Shown here piece after piece: positions 32,906-45,366 of a DNA stretch of 64,000 nt. Below the pieces are notes generated by a model. The model was not told the DNA's origin. It did not search any database and was given only the letters and a program-made list of their open reading frames with translations. The position numbers were made by a program, and so were the translations under genes. How positions within the stretch are numbered: the first letter of the stretch is position 1; every line of letters starts with the position of its first letter. The DNA is from Calvatia gigantea (Eukaryota; Basidiomycota; Agaricomycetes; Agaricales; Lycoperdaceae). The stretch is taken from positions 496,001 through 560,000 of the forward strand of contig JACAAK010000009.1 of the NCBI GenBank assembly GCA_025093985.1, in the 5' to 3' direction.

Positions 32906-33161
32906 GAACACATTTAGTAGGATATTTGATTAACCCTGGTTGAGCCGGCACAGATATGGGTCAAGCCCATGTGATAGGTAGTAATTCTGAGATAAATCTG
33001 ATTGCAGTGGTGCAGGGTGAAATTTGAAATCTCAGTTCAATTTGATCGGCGAACAAGATCGTTGACCCTCTTTCAAAAAAGCGATAAGTGTTCAATGCCC
33101 CTAACCACACACCCTTAGCGTACGTAGTGTTATACACTTGGTTATAACAAAATATTCCTCC

Positions 33162-33987
33162 TTAAGACGCTTGGAAGTATGGCTCGAAGTACCAGGTGTG
33201 CGCTTTGACTCCAAGCTGAACCATATTGAGAACCATGGCTGGCTATCGTAAGATATTAGTACTAATAACTTTAAGTCCCGGAGGGTACTCCTTACTTCAG
33301 GCTCCCGCGGCCCCCGAGCGCTGTACCCCTCAACTCCGTCATTCACGGCTGGAGTCTGGTTATCTATAAAACATTGGATTTCTTGACCTGGTTCTGGAAC
33401 GGGGATGATGCTAATGTGCGGTGTTCAATGCGACCTGTTTCGTCAAATACAGTTCAGCTCAGACGTACGTGTACATTGATTGCTGGAGCCAGCTGTCCGC
33501 AGGAGGGGTGTGAAGAATCCACCACTTGAACGGGTTAGGCGGCATCTCTTCCTCGGGTTTGGGTTTTTTGAAACCCATGCATGAAATGGGTTTGCGCAAC
33601 TCTGGAAGACCATCGTAACCGAACGAAGGCGGGCGCTCAGGGGGCAACCACACGCCATCTGCGCGAGTGATGGTATAGACACGCTCTTGTTCGTTTTCTT
33701 TGACGATCTTGACTTGCCACTACAGATGATAATAAATAATGAAGAACTCAAAAGAGGCCCAAGTATCATACAATTTGGCGGTCGCCCCCATCAAGTGCGG
33801 TTTCAAGTGTGATCGGGCCAAGGTTTTTATCTTCCTTTTGGTTGCCCTTGTTCACGGGTGCAGTCGCATATACTGGCGGTGGGGCCGCGATGTCTTTTTT
33901 GACGCCACCCGGTCCCTTGATTGCATCTTCAGGATCCTGCAGGAGAATCAGGTAAAGGCCTGGAGGGATAAAGACTCCTTGAGACAT
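33162..33987 (-). CDS. Probable I66-family (cospin-like) beta-trefoil serine protease inhibitor
   Basis: Four exons fit exactly in phase: 33987-33772, 33719-33469, 33410-33296 and 33242-33162, with introns of 52, 58 and 53 bases, giving 220 residues. The pattern resembles the MEROPS I66 inhibitors of Agaricomycetes: PPGLYLILL at the start, KEDKNLGPITLE (compare the family's EDRSLxPK segment), WQVKIV followed by RVYTITRADG, then PFKWWILHTPP followed by MYTIIPVPEPG, and a final WYFEPYF. The repeated W...YTI spacing is what a beta-trefoil would give. No signal peptide, so cytosolic as for known members. At 220 residues it is longer than the usual 150 or so, mainly through Pro/Lys-rich inserts. 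Function as a defence inhibitor against animal or microbial proteases is family knowledge; membership here is inferred from motifs. Confidence 0.6.
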
Positions 33988-35632
33988 CGTAGAACAAGAA
34001 GAGGGTCGTTGTGCCCTCCGTGTTCACGCAGGTATTTATGTGCACAGCAGCACAGCCGATAATTTGAGGTGTCAAATGTGGCAGCCGGCGTGGAACCATA
34101 TATCGATAATTGTGGGCGTCGTTTATGAAAGCATTCTACTTGTCTTCGGACCGGGTGGTCCAAAAATGGCCCTGGGATCCCAGGCAGGTTTAGGTTCCCA
34201 GGTCGAAGTGGCGGTGTCCGATTCATTGGGTAAGCAATGAGGACCGTTGTCTACACCCTGTAGTAAACAGTTCCCCGGATTGTGCTACTTAATCCAGTCA
34301 CCCGCCGACTCCTGAGTCTCTGGTGTGTTGCAAATCTTTGTTCAAGCTCATCGACAAACAAAACGTGATTGAATTCATTTATTAGTGGCACTGCGTGTGT
34401 GATACGGAGAGATAGGCGTAGATGATAGGCGGCCGAGGGTGTCCAAAAAGCCAGTTTTGTGGCCTGAGGAGAGAACGCGGAAGGGTCAGCTCAAATGAAT
34501 TCGTGTGGGCGGGCCCTGGACCATCGCGCTTTGTAAGTGTGTAGCACCTGTTGGAGAGGTAATGAGAAATAAGAAGGAGAGAAGGTGCGGATAAGGCACA
34601 GTGTCATCTTTTGGGGCAAAGTGGTGCAGAGCATAGGGATAGGAGTGAGTCGGGGGTAAGGGTAGCACAATGCCTGTGACATACCAAGCCGTGGTGCAGG
34701 TATTTACACCTGATTGAGAATACAAGTCAACGAGGAATGAGCTTTTTACAGAACGCAGGGAGCAATCTTCTTGGAAGCGTATGTTCGAAATAAAACTTGT
34801 TTCACATAGATTTCCACTTCAAAATATTCGCGATAAGCGGATCCAGGCTTCATCCTCATCGAAACGCGATCCACGAACCAGGACACGTCGGTACTGAGGA
34901 AGTGGTGTGCAGTCTCTATACCAAGTAAAATATTTCGGAAGCGATCCCTGTTATGTATCCGCGAAGCAGTGGCCGGATCCTGGTGTATGGGGGACCTGCG
35001 CTAAAAGGGGAAGAGCCGACACAAGCGTAGGCGTTGAATATTTGAATGTTAAACTGACGGGAAGGCGTATGTTGACGTCAGTGATAGAACTTTAAAAACC
35101 TTGGTAAGTAATTAATAGCCAGTGGGTTCTCTTCAGCGCCCAGCACACTCAAGTTAAAACACTCGCCACGGCATATCTGTTCTTTCCAGTGCGAAGCGTT
35201 TCTACTCATTACGGTCGTGGGTGGGAGGAGAATGACGTGGATTATTGGTAGTGGTTGGGTGGCTTGGAAGTCCCCCCAGGGTTCTTTACAACAATCATGA
35301 GAAAGTTGAAAATTGAGATGATACATGACCGAAATTGCTTCCCCGGGCCATTAGAACTATTGAGCCAGGATAGCAGGAGGAAATATCTCCGACGGAATGG
35401 AACACTGTTACATCGCCCGGGCTTCGAAATACAACAGAGTAAATGTGTTGGCAACCGCTCAAATGCTTTAGACCGATTATTGGTCTCCGGGGCTGGTTCA
35501 GTACTTTCGAACGGGGGGTCAGAACAGTATTTGTACTAGGTGGCTCTGCCTAACAGGATATAATTAAACATGTTTCCGTTTTTGGCAACGATATGTCATG
35601 GTCGACAAATCGACACCTCGAACCTCACCACG
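33988..35632. other. Gene-poor stretch
   Basis: Contains only short frames on both strands without motifs or exon partners. It should include the promoter of the I66-like gene at its left end and that of PPE1 at its right end. Confidence 0.4.
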
Positions 35633-37373
35633 ATGTCAGATCTATTCCGTTCAGCCATAAGTTCGCGCCTTGCAAAGTTACCCCCGGATGTTTCAATTCC
35701 CAGTGAAGAGGACGAGGGAGACGAAGAGGCAGAGGCAGCTGATTCCATCGGTATGCTCCCAGCCAGCGGTATGGGTCCTCCAGCAGTGCAAGTGTCGAAA
35801 CTGTTTGACTTCATTCAGGATAATCTTCTGAATATCAAATAAAGGCCATCTAGCCGTAACAGGCAACGAACTAGGAAAACACCAAATCCAGAATTCGCAC
35901 CGTTGTCTGCATCAGAATATTTCAAGGAAGCGGTCCAGGTAGCCGTCTCCTCCAGGAACCTTGATATCAGGGTGTATTATACGCCACCCAAGTACGCTGA
36001 TGGGACCGTCATGGTCTGCCATCACGGAGCAGGGTACTCGGGACTCAGTTTTGCTTGTTTTGCGAAAGAAGTGACAGACCAAACGAATGGGGAGTGTGGT
36101 ATTTTAGCGCTAGATGCTCGGCGTCACGGTTCGTGTGTAGTTCCCTGAACCCTAAAACTATAGGGATGCGAGCGTTGATTAATATACAATCTAGGGAAAA
36201 CAACATCCTCAGGGGACGATAGCGATCTATCAATCGGCGTTCTCGTCGAAGACTTCTTCGGGCTCCTCCAAGTTGTATTCCACGACGTGACCGCAGCACC
36301 GACGCTATTAGTTAGTCCGGTCTCCACTGACCTTGTGATATCTCCAACTCATTGTTTGTTGCGTTTCATTCCATGGGTTATGAACAGCTCGTCGGTCATA
36401 GTATGGGCGGATCTGTTGTTGTCCAGGCGTGTTCCAAACTCTTGGAACACAAGTACAAGATCACCGGTGTCGTGGTTCTCGACGTTGTGGAAGGTCCCCT
36501 TGTCTTCATTCCACATCATGATTTCATTTCGCTCATCGTACCCAAATTGTGTTTCCCCTTTCTACAGGCTCTGCCATTGAAGCTCTCCCCCATATGCACA
36601 GCCTCCTAAACGCGCGACCAGAAGGTTTCGATAGCGTGGAAGAGGCAATAGAGTGGCAGTAAGTCACTTCCCACCTTTGCATCGCCTTCATTTCGTCGCC
36701 CTCGTGCCAGACCTCGTTCTCCTATCATCAGTTTGTTATCAAAATTGTTTCGTTATTCTCATCTTCGTACTTTCCGGATTCAATCTAACTCCACCCTCAG
36801 CGTGACGACCAACACGATTCGAAACCCGACCTCCGCCCGGATTTCTATTCCGGCCATAATCAAGGAGGACCGTACCGCCGCATACCCATATCAATGGCGC
36901 ACTCCACTCCGTTCTACAGCACCTTTCTGGCAAAGTGCATTCTCCGCTCAATCCCAACCCATCGTACGAACCTGCGACTAACACCTTTACCGCTCCTAGG
37001 TTGGTTCACCGGCTTGTCGAGCAAGTTCCTGTCAGTGCGCACAGCGCGCTTACTTGCGCTCGCGGGTACAGATAGGCTCGACAAGGAATTAATGATAGGC
37101 CAAATGCAAGGTAAATTTCAATTGATAGTTGTCCCTGGAACGGGGCATATGATTCAGGAGGTACGTAACTCGCTTCTTCGACTTCGCCTCATCTCTTCGC
37201 CCTGCTTCCTGAGGCGGATTGAGCGATGATTGTAATGATGGACTGGTGACTGACTTGTGTCGTGTGCGCGGACCTAATAGGACGATCCGACGAGATTGGC
37301 TGAGATCTTGGTCGAGTTCTGGCGCCGCAACGAACGTGTCATGGTGGGGATCAAGAAGGTCGGGGACCTGTAG
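35633..37373 (+). CDS. PPE1: Protein phosphatase 2A methylesterase
   Basis: Removes the carboxyl-methyl group from the C-terminal Leu of the PP2A catalytic subunit. Start ATG at 35633 ([20 protein letters not shown]), followed by an acidic stretch, then after an intron the basic segment [20 protein letters not shown]. The alpha/beta-hydrolase core is complete: oxyanion region [27 protein letters not shown] joined to [20 protein letters not shown], nucleophile elbow [44 protein letters not shown] (the substrate-contacting region), acid [20 protein letters not shown], and the catalytic His in [12 protein letters not shown]. The last exon reads [19 protein letters not shown] and ends at the TAG at 37371. 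About seven exons with normal short introns. Family length and all catalytic residues are preserved. Confidence 0.93.
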
Positions 37374-40272
37374 CGGTTCATTACGATTGTTGGGAGGTTC
37401 GGTTCAGTGGTCTGAAGACATTTTGGGAAGTCCGAACTTTGGCATCCAAATGAATTTGCTCTAATCTACTGTTTTGTATTCTTCGTGACATGAGCCGCTC
37501 GATTGTTTATAGTGTCCGAGTCATGAAAACTGAATTGTGGTAAACACAGAAAGTTAAATTGTCTTAGATGATGCTTCCTCGAGGTCATGGATTCATCTCC
37601 GTTACCTACATCTTCGTGTCACTCAGAGAGCTATGAGCAGTGAATTGAAAGATACGGGAGATCTCAACCCCCGATGTTCAAAACTGTGCAACTGGACAAC
37701 GGCATTCATAACTGACCATGCGTTCAGTTCAATTTCAGGCGCCTGTGGTACCCGGGACCAATACACCATTTGATCGACGAAGGTTCTTAAGTTCCCTAAG
37801 CTGTAGTTCTTTAAGGGCGCTGGCTTGCTCAAACTCAGCCGGTGTTTCGCGGGACCTTGGAGACTGCCCTTTTTTTTGAATGCCTCCGTAATGTAGTAAG
37901 CCGCTTCAGGACTTTTACCTGGAGAACGGTGACCGTGTACACAGCGAGTGTCACACGCATGCCCGCAATGCATTCCGAATGGAAACTACTTAATCTGCAG
38001 TCAAGAAGAACTGCCTTGCTGAGGCGAAAGCATCCGGGAGCAATGCCAGTCTGTGGGTGTCTTGATAGTGGCCCCTAACCTACTGGCACCGCCATACCAA
38101 AGAGGGAGAGGGCTTGAAGCACCTGCACTTCAACAGAATGGGAAATATGACCAGTCAGCCCAAAATTTGACTTTTTGTAGCACCTTTTCCCAGCCTCGGC
38201 AGGTGAAATTTCCTCCAATGTTTGTTGGGGGGGAGCAATGATACCTCATATCCAAGCGTGTTGTTTTTGTCCCACACAATTCCTTCGTTAATCGCTTTCA
38301 TCAACTTTTTCGACGGAGGAAACACATAAAAAAATTCAGCGCGCTTGTGGAGCTCACGTGCAAAAAGACAGACTCCTACAATGGCAGAAGAAATTCGCGG
38401 GGTGTTGATATGGGCGCCTGTCAAGGCTCGTATCATCAGGTGACAAGTTGGCCGCTGAGTTGTGAGAGAGTAAGAATTTTTAGGAGACCAGAGAGGTCGC
38501 TCAAGTACCATGGACGATAGGGGATACTATAGACTATGTTGCTCCAGAATCGACTCCGCCTACGAATTCTTGATGGTCCTGCAGGGGAACGTAATTTCAA
38601 TTTGGCGTGGCGATGTCAGGGCCGTTAACCTATTTACCTCTGGCGTCGCATTAACTTAGTCTTCAAACTTGAAGGTTTAGACTTGCCGTTAATATGCATA
38701 GGAAGCTTTAAGTACTCCGTTATTTGATTCAGCAACGTGTCATTGTCAATTACTCATACTATAGAACAGCATTCAGTCGCCAAATTTTGAATACCCCTAT
38801 TTCACCGGCGCTTAAATACTCGTACCATCTGCGTAGTCAGTAAGGATAAGTTGCCCGTATGAATCGGATTTTAGGGTCGGATTGAGTAGGCAAGAAATCT
38901 CCCAAGGCGAGTTTAATCCCATGAATATTTCGTCGAGCGAGAAAGGTAAGCCTTTTCAAACTGTGGGGCTGGTTTGCCTAGTATTGATGACTTAAGCGCC
39001 GATGGAACCCTTTTGATTATCTTTCCGCTGAACGGAAAGCGCGTCACTCCAGAAATGCAGAGAGGGCCTCTGTTCATTCGGCGTGGGTCATTCAGTCTCT
39101 CGGTTGGGCTGCGAGGTTTACGCAGCCACTGTTAAACACCTTCGCCAGGACCGTGATTACACGTTTAAGCGCCTGCCACGTCTCCCAGGCGCAACGGAAC
39201 TACCTGAGCAATGGTTCGACCGAAATTGTTGATAAAATACTGGAATATTGTGACAGACTATTACTTCTTGTCTTTGGCCAAGTCAAACACTGCACCAACT
39301 AAGCAACCTCGCCCTCTCTTGATATCTCTAGCAACGAGTCGTGAGCAAAGATAGACAGTTTCTTTTGAGTTTTTTTCCAAGCAGGAGAGAGACAGCTTGA
39401 AGAGAAGAAAGGGAACCCAGAAATGAATTACTACGTGCTGTCTTGTGGCTTTCTAGCGCATCAAATAATTTACCACTTCGTATCCAAACCCCCATATCGT
39501 TGTTAGACTTAACACTCTCACGGCCCTCAAAACTTCACCTATCAAATTTCAGGCCACTGTGTATAGGCTCAGGTACCTTCCAGTGCAGCGTGTGCATCGA
39601 TGCGGAGGTACATTAGGAAGCAGAGGAACAAGATATCTCAAAATCACCCCACTTATCAGTCATTTAAGGAACCACTGTCTAGCCTGGTTTTGCGATTTAA
39701 ACATCGACAGTCACGCGTTCCTGGTCGGTTCACCTCTTGGGTACGTTGCGAGACCCACCCTCTCATATTTTATTATATTTAAAGACACATAAATTGTAGG
39801 GTAACGTCCCGCCTTGTTTGCCCAATAATCGGATAGGCGCGTGTGTAGTTTTCGGTCATGAAGGGTCCTAGTGCAGGTATGCTATGAACCTAGTCTGGGA
39901 TGTTACTCCCAAAGATATGCCTGTATTTTTAGTCCAGAATGATGTATAAACGAGGAACGACGTAGGTGACGTCATGTTGTGAAAACTCCGTTGACGTGAA
40001 ATCTCATACGGCCTGGGAACTAAGCGCGAATAAGGGACTCGCTCCGGGACCACAGTCACAAAAAGGAGGGTTCGAAAATTCGAAGAACTCTGAACCGGCA
40101 TGCGGGTCCTCCAACGTGGAAAGCAATTCTCGCACCGGGGTTTTCGCGCTTGGGGACCCTGAACTCGTGATCGATTTCGACATCTGCAACGCGGGTGAAT
40201 CAGCTCCCTACGTTCCATTCTACTGTTCTCTGCTCGCTAATCAGCTAAAATCACCACAGGAAGCGACCAACA
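37374..40272. other. Gene-poor stretch with unplaced coding-like pieces
   Basis: Apart from the minus-strand candidate listed separately, the roughly 1.8 kb from 38520 to 40272 shows only short frames with no motif. The upstream region of the carboxylesterase lies at the right end. A plus-strand frame at 39966-40325 is open but unlike any family. Confidence 0.35.
37623..38511 (-). CDS. Possible multi-exon gene, unrecognised
   Basis: Two minus-strand frames read like protein. The upstream one (38511 down to about 38251) includes TCHLMIRALTGAHINTPRIS and AIVGVCLFARELHKRAEFFY with KKLMKAINEGIVWDKNNTLG, ending at a GTATCA donor. The downstream one (37973 down to 37623) includes HCGHACDTRCVHGHRSP, AAYYITEAFKKKGSLQGPAK and SLGNLRTFVDQMVYWSRV. 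A Cys/His-rich start of the second piece might be a zinc-binding segment. I could not place the connecting exons confidently and recognise no family. It may be a degenerate gene. Confidence 0.28.
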
Positions 40273-42528
40273 ATGGCAGAAGCGGAAGCTTTTCTTGTCA
40301 GGTCGACAAATTCTCCCACTTATGATTCTTCGGGAGTAGGGGACTTAAAAGCAAGGGAGCCCCAGTGGTCTCCTTGCAAATCGACCATAGGAAAAATGCT
40401 CCTTTCAACGTTTCTCATCCTGGTGGCAAACTTCACTGTTCACAAATGGCACTTCGTTTCATCATCTCCAGTAATTGAAGCAGCGCCCGTGCAAGACTAT
40501 GTTGTTGACTTGGGCTACGCAAAATATTTGGGCAATCACACGGCTACATTTCCTAATACCGTGTCTTATCTTGGGTTACCTTATGCTGAACCACCAACTG
40601 GGGAGGGGCGTTTCCGCGCGCCAGCTCCATTGAATACTCAACGCGTGGCAAAGGAGTCAAAGGGAAAAGTAGTTGATGCAAGGTCCTATCCAGATTTCTG
40701 TATTCAGGGTGCACTTGGACCAGGTTTGTCTGAATTTACGTATGGCCTGCAGTACAAAATGGCTCAACTTGATGCCTTTTCAGGTGATCACGGTGGTGCA
40801 GGAAGTGAAGATTGTTTGAAAATCAATGTCTATACTCCTGTCGGTGCCAAGAAAGGTGCAAAACGTAAGCACATGAGCTTTTTCCTCATGTCAAGAAGCG
40901 TTGTGACATTCGCGTATAGTCCCGGTTTTAGCCTACATCCACGGAGGAGGCTATGTCTTCGGCAATCCCGCAAACTGGCCTTTCGAGCATTGGATCCAAC
41001 AAAGTCCAAACGTGATCATAGTATCCGTCTATTATCGCCTCTCTGGCTTCGGATTCCTCTCCACTCCGGAGTTCGCGAACGGCCATCTTGGTGATCTCAA
41101 TGCAGGATTCTTAGATCAGATCGAGGCTTTACGTTGGGTGCAGCAACATATTGATAAATTTGGTGGAGACCCGAGCAGAGTTACCATCAATGGTGAAAGT
41201 GCCGGAGGCTCGTCAATTGAATTGCACCTAGTTGCAAGTAGAGGAAAAGAACGGTTGTTTGGAGGTGCAATTGCTCAGAGCGTTTATAGAACCCCACTGC
41301 CGACGCCTGAGCAGCAGGAGGTGAGGCCCGTCGCCTCCAGTTCACACATGTGACGATTCACACTTTCTGGCAGCCTTTATTTGGTGCGTTTGCCGAGCGC
41401 GCTGGCTGTGGATCCGGTGGCCTGGAGGATAGAATGAAGTGCTTGAGGTCCGCAAGTGTCAGTGCACTAGCGATCGCACAGGATAACGTTACAGCGACAC
41501 TGTAAGCTTACTCGCCTTGAAATCTCAGTTTCGCGGACCAATCAATATCGCATAGCTCAGGATATCATGCCTTCCACCCTGTCGTGGACAAGAAACTCTT
41601 TGCAGATTACCCAACAAGGATGATCCAAAGGGGCGCTTTTAGGAAGGTACCCTTGGTGGTTGGGTATGACTTTTTCTCCGAATGTCAGATCTGGTATCTA
41701 ACTTTATTTACATACACAACCCGACAGAGCGACCACGAATGAAACACTTTCTTTTGGTAACAATTTCGCTACCGATCTGAAGGCATTCTTCCCCGCTTTC
41801 GCTGATGGAAGTGTGGATACTATTGAAAGGGCAAGTCCGGGTCCCCAACGACAGGGAATAGATCTCACTATCTGATAATGCCTTCAGACATATCCGAGCT
41901 CGTCATTCGCTTCAGATGGAGTGAGGAACCAGACGATCACTGGCGACTTTGAATTGCGATGCGCGGTATGTTTTAACCCACCTTTGCTTAAACTCAAAAA
42001 GGTGGTGGCTATTGAATCTAATGACATTTGTGCGTAGCGTCCGATCATGGCTTCCGCTTGGGATGCGGCAGGAGTCAATACTTGGACATACCGTTATAAC
42101 CAACCCGATCCCATTTCCCACGATACTGCAACTGGACACGCAGCCGAGAACTACATGATGTTCAGAGGAACACACACAGGGTGAGTTTGAAAACGCATTT
42201 TTCGGGTAATCACAACATTTTGATTTACGTTAGTGTCAACGGAACGACGACATTCTCGACCTTCAACCCTTCCGAGATTGCATTCTCAGAAGAGCTCATT
42301 GCATATTGGCTATCCTTTGTCCGCACACTAAATCCAAACACACATAAAGTAGAGCGAGCACCTGTTTGGTCGCAATATACAAGGCGGCAGAGGAACCGAA
42401 TCGTGTTGAACGAGGCGCCCAGCGGAGAAGACGTGAATAAAGTCAGCGGCAGTCATGTCGAAGATGGTGAAGATGAAGTGGAGAGGTGTGAGGTTGTTGC
42501 TAGTTTGGTCGATCAGACGCAGGATTAA
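40273..42528 (+). CDS. Type-B carboxylesterase/lipase with N-terminal membrane anchor
   Basis: Alpha/beta-hydrolase of the COesterase family (PF00135). The N-terminal 35 or so residues are hydrophilic, then a hydrophobic segment (MLLSTFLILVANFTV, about residues 42-56) suggests a signal-anchor, so the enzyme is probably a type II membrane protein rather than freely secreted. Family landmarks follow: PNTVSYLGLPYAEPPTGEGR, SEDCLKINVYTPVG, the oxyanion motif LAYIHGGGYVFGNP after the first intron (acceptor GTATAG near 40919), VYYRLSGFGFLSTPEF, the nucleophile elbow TINGESAGGSSIELHL, and the catalytic His in TATGHAAENYMMF. The end is Glu/Asp-rich (EDGEDEVERCEVV). About nine exons. Substrate cannot be told from the sequence. 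The acid of the triad was not pinned down. Confidence 0.88.
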
Positions 42529-42592
42529 GATGGGGAGATTCGGGTGGTTGTGTGAATATCAAATGAATATACAAGTTTATTAACCCTCTGCT

Positions 42593-45320
42593 CTAAATCG
42601 TAGCCTTCTCTTCCCCTTTTCCCTCCCTCACGGGTAAACCAGAAAATTTGCTCCTGAGTGCCTCGTACTTCCTCCTTTGTGTGGCACTTACACTCGGTGG
42701 GACCTTGTCTAACGCTTTCACGAAGTCCTCCAAACAAACCAAGATCTCTTCCTCTCCCTGAGGCTTTGTTCCTGCATCGGAAGGACCATCCATGGCATCA
42801 AGTGCCCCCAGGGTCCTACGTAAAGCAGCAACACCAGCCTCTCTCACAAGCGCCGCAAGATCCGCACCACTATGCCCATCACATTTCTGGCTCTTCACCA
42901 GTTCCACTAATTGGTTCTTTACTTTCTCCCTTGGACCTCCTTCCATTTCACCTCCTCCCAATTTATCACCCAAAGGTAATTTCCTCGTCATTGTAATGAC
43001 AATTTCGGCTCGCTCGTCGGGTCCAGGTAAGTCTACATAGAGAAGTTTGTCGAGTCGCCCCGGGCGGACCATTGCGGGATCGATAATATCTGGGCGGTTC
43101 GTGGCTGCGATGACATATACGCCTTTTCTGGAATCTAGACCATCGAGCTCGGTTAGGAGAGTATTTACTACCCGGGCAGACGATTCAGACTGGAAAATGA
43201 GTTAGTGAGTTGAGCACGTGCGAGGGAACAGGGAAGGGAGACATACAAGATTGTCATCTCGTCTTGGGACGAGTGCGTCCAGTTCGTCGAAGAATATGAC
43301 ACAAGGTGAAGATGCACGAGCGCGGGAAAAGACTTGACGAACTGCACGTTCGCTCTCGCCGACGTACTACACACATCAAATCCGTTAAAATAGTCTGTAT
43401 CACATAACAGCAGGTACACGCACCTTATTCAATAACTCTGGTCCTTTAACACTAATAAAATTCGCCCGACTCTCATTCGCGACCGCCTTCGCAAGTAAGG
43501 TCTTCCCACATCCAGGAGGACCCCACAATAACACACCACACGCCGCACTGATCCCTACACGCATGAACAATTCCGGTCTCTTAATGGGTTGGACAATAGC
43601 CATGTGCAATTCCTCTCTGATCCCATGTAGAGCACCAACGTCAAGCCAAGTGACATCTGGGACGGTTGCAAAACCTTCACGTTTAGATGAGGGTTGAACT
43701 TGCGAAAGGGCCTGCTGGAAGTCCTCGGAGGTTATGCAGAGAGGGGTTAATTGGTGCGGAGTGAGGGGGTTAGGATGGGCATTGAGGAAGTGTGCGATAG
43801 AGCCGGGTATTGTGGGGAAAGAGAGGGCATGCGTAGATTTCGTGAGAGTCAGAGTGTTTGCTGGTATTGTAGGGACCGATGCGGGCATAGGAAGGTCAAC
43901 CGCCATTACAACATCCTGCTCCGGATTTTGATCTTCATCTTGAGCCTGGTTCGCGCTGAGAATCGGAGTTGGATCTTGAAGAGGGGTATCATCAGGAAGA
44001 ACGAGTGTTCCTTCTGAAAGTTGTTTGAATATCCGCTTGACAGCGATGATACCCGCTGCCCCTGTGAGCGCAGCTAGATCAGCACCAACATAACCTGGTG
44101 TCGCCTTTGCTAGCGCCTTGAAGTCAAATTCGCCAGAGAGGCGGAGTTTTGCGCAGAGAACCCGGAGGATTCTGATATGAGAAGTCCGCAGTGATGAGTT
44201 GGCTAATTACATAGAAAGAGGAGGAGATGGCAGCGTACTTTGCGCGGGCTTCATCATCGGGCACACCCATACTAATTTCGTGATCGAATCGGCCTGCTCT
44301 GCGAAGCGCCGCATCAAGTGAGTCTGGGCGGTTCGTTGCACCAATTACGATTACGGGTTTGTTGTCGTTTTTCTCCCAGGTCATGTCTACAACATAAAAT
44401 ACCACTGGATCATCAACAGAATGTTGTAACGCTTACCATCCATGCAAGTTAAGAATTGGGCGACTATGCGTCTCTCCATTTCCCTCTGCGCACTCTCCCG
44501 TTTTGGTGTAATAGCGTCGATTTCGTCAATGAATAGCAAACACGGTGCAACACGCTACAACCCAATAAGTACGGGGCAAAAAATAGAGGAAGAACAAAGT
44601 GCATGCCTTGGCTTCCTCAAATGTATCCCGTAACGTCTTCTCTGACTCCCCAGACATACCCGAAACAATTGATGGGGCAGAGATGCTAATGAACGGTACA
44701 CCTAGTTCCTAATATCTCGCCTCAGCTGGACGTCTCTCTACGGCAGAATAGTGGAGACTCACGCCAGCCATAGCATTGGCTAAAAGAGTTTTCCCACAAC
44801 CTGGAGGACCATGTAACAGGACCCCGCGTGGAGGCTGCACACCAGTATGTAAGTAGACCTCTGGATGGCAAAGGGGCATTGCGACAAGCTCGAGCATTTT
44901 TTCAATACATGCTTCGACGCCTCCGAGGTCCGATAGACGAGCTGTTGGAGGGGTGTGATCTTTGGCTATTGAACCAGCGCCGGCATTTGGTGGTGTTGGT
45001 GCAATTTTTGTGCGTTTGCTGCTACTTCCGTCCGTCGTCCTTGCTGACCGAACTTTGCGTTTGCTGGTTTGCGGTTCCTGGTTCAGATTCTGGGAGTCGG
45101 TTTTTGTAGGAGTCGAACCCGAGGACTCGGCGATTACACCATGCGCAGGTGCTACAGCTACTGTGGGCTCAGCAGAGACAGAAACACTTTCGGTAGGAGG
45201 TGTCGGTGCTGGTGAGATTGTAGGTGAAGGAATGGAATTGAGATTTATTTTTGTTGTGCGTCTATGTGCGGACCAGAGGCCTTGCATAGAACGATTTAAT
45301 GCATTTGAGCCCTGTCTGCA
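42593..45320 (-). CDS. RIX7: AAA ATPase of 60S ribosome biogenesis (Rix7/NVL)
   Basis: Double-ring AAA ATPase that removes assembly factors from nucleolar pre-60S particles. D1: [20 protein letters not shown], Walker [36 protein letters not shown], then [21 protein letters not shown]2: [20 protein letters not shown], Walker [39 protein letters not shown], then [20 protein letters not shown]. It ends at the TAG at 42593 with [14 protein letters not shown]. The N-terminal part before D1 is Ser/Thr/Pro-rich with a basic patch ([18 protein letters not shown]), consistent with nucleolar targeting. Introns are short. The 5' end is not resolved: the frame is open from about 45320 ([16 protein letters not shown]), while upstream pieces at 45367-45425 and about 45598-45700 look coding but do not join in frame at obvious sites. 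Confidence 0.9.
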
Positions 45321-45366
45321 TTTCCATAAGACCCCGCAGAAATATTAGCAGCCACACGCACCGAAT

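Noticed and set aside
33459..33469. Stop codon after MYTYV ending the I66-like gene early
   Set aside because: A GTACGT donor lies just before it and a 58-base intron leads to MYTIIPVPEPG and two further in-phase exons.
45100..45130. T-loop-like GGGTTCGACTCC on the minus strand, suggesting a tRNA
   Set aside because: It lies inside the RIX7 reading frame (Ser/Gly/Thr/Lys-rich N-terminal part) and no acceptor stem, D-arm or anticodon arm can be placed around it.
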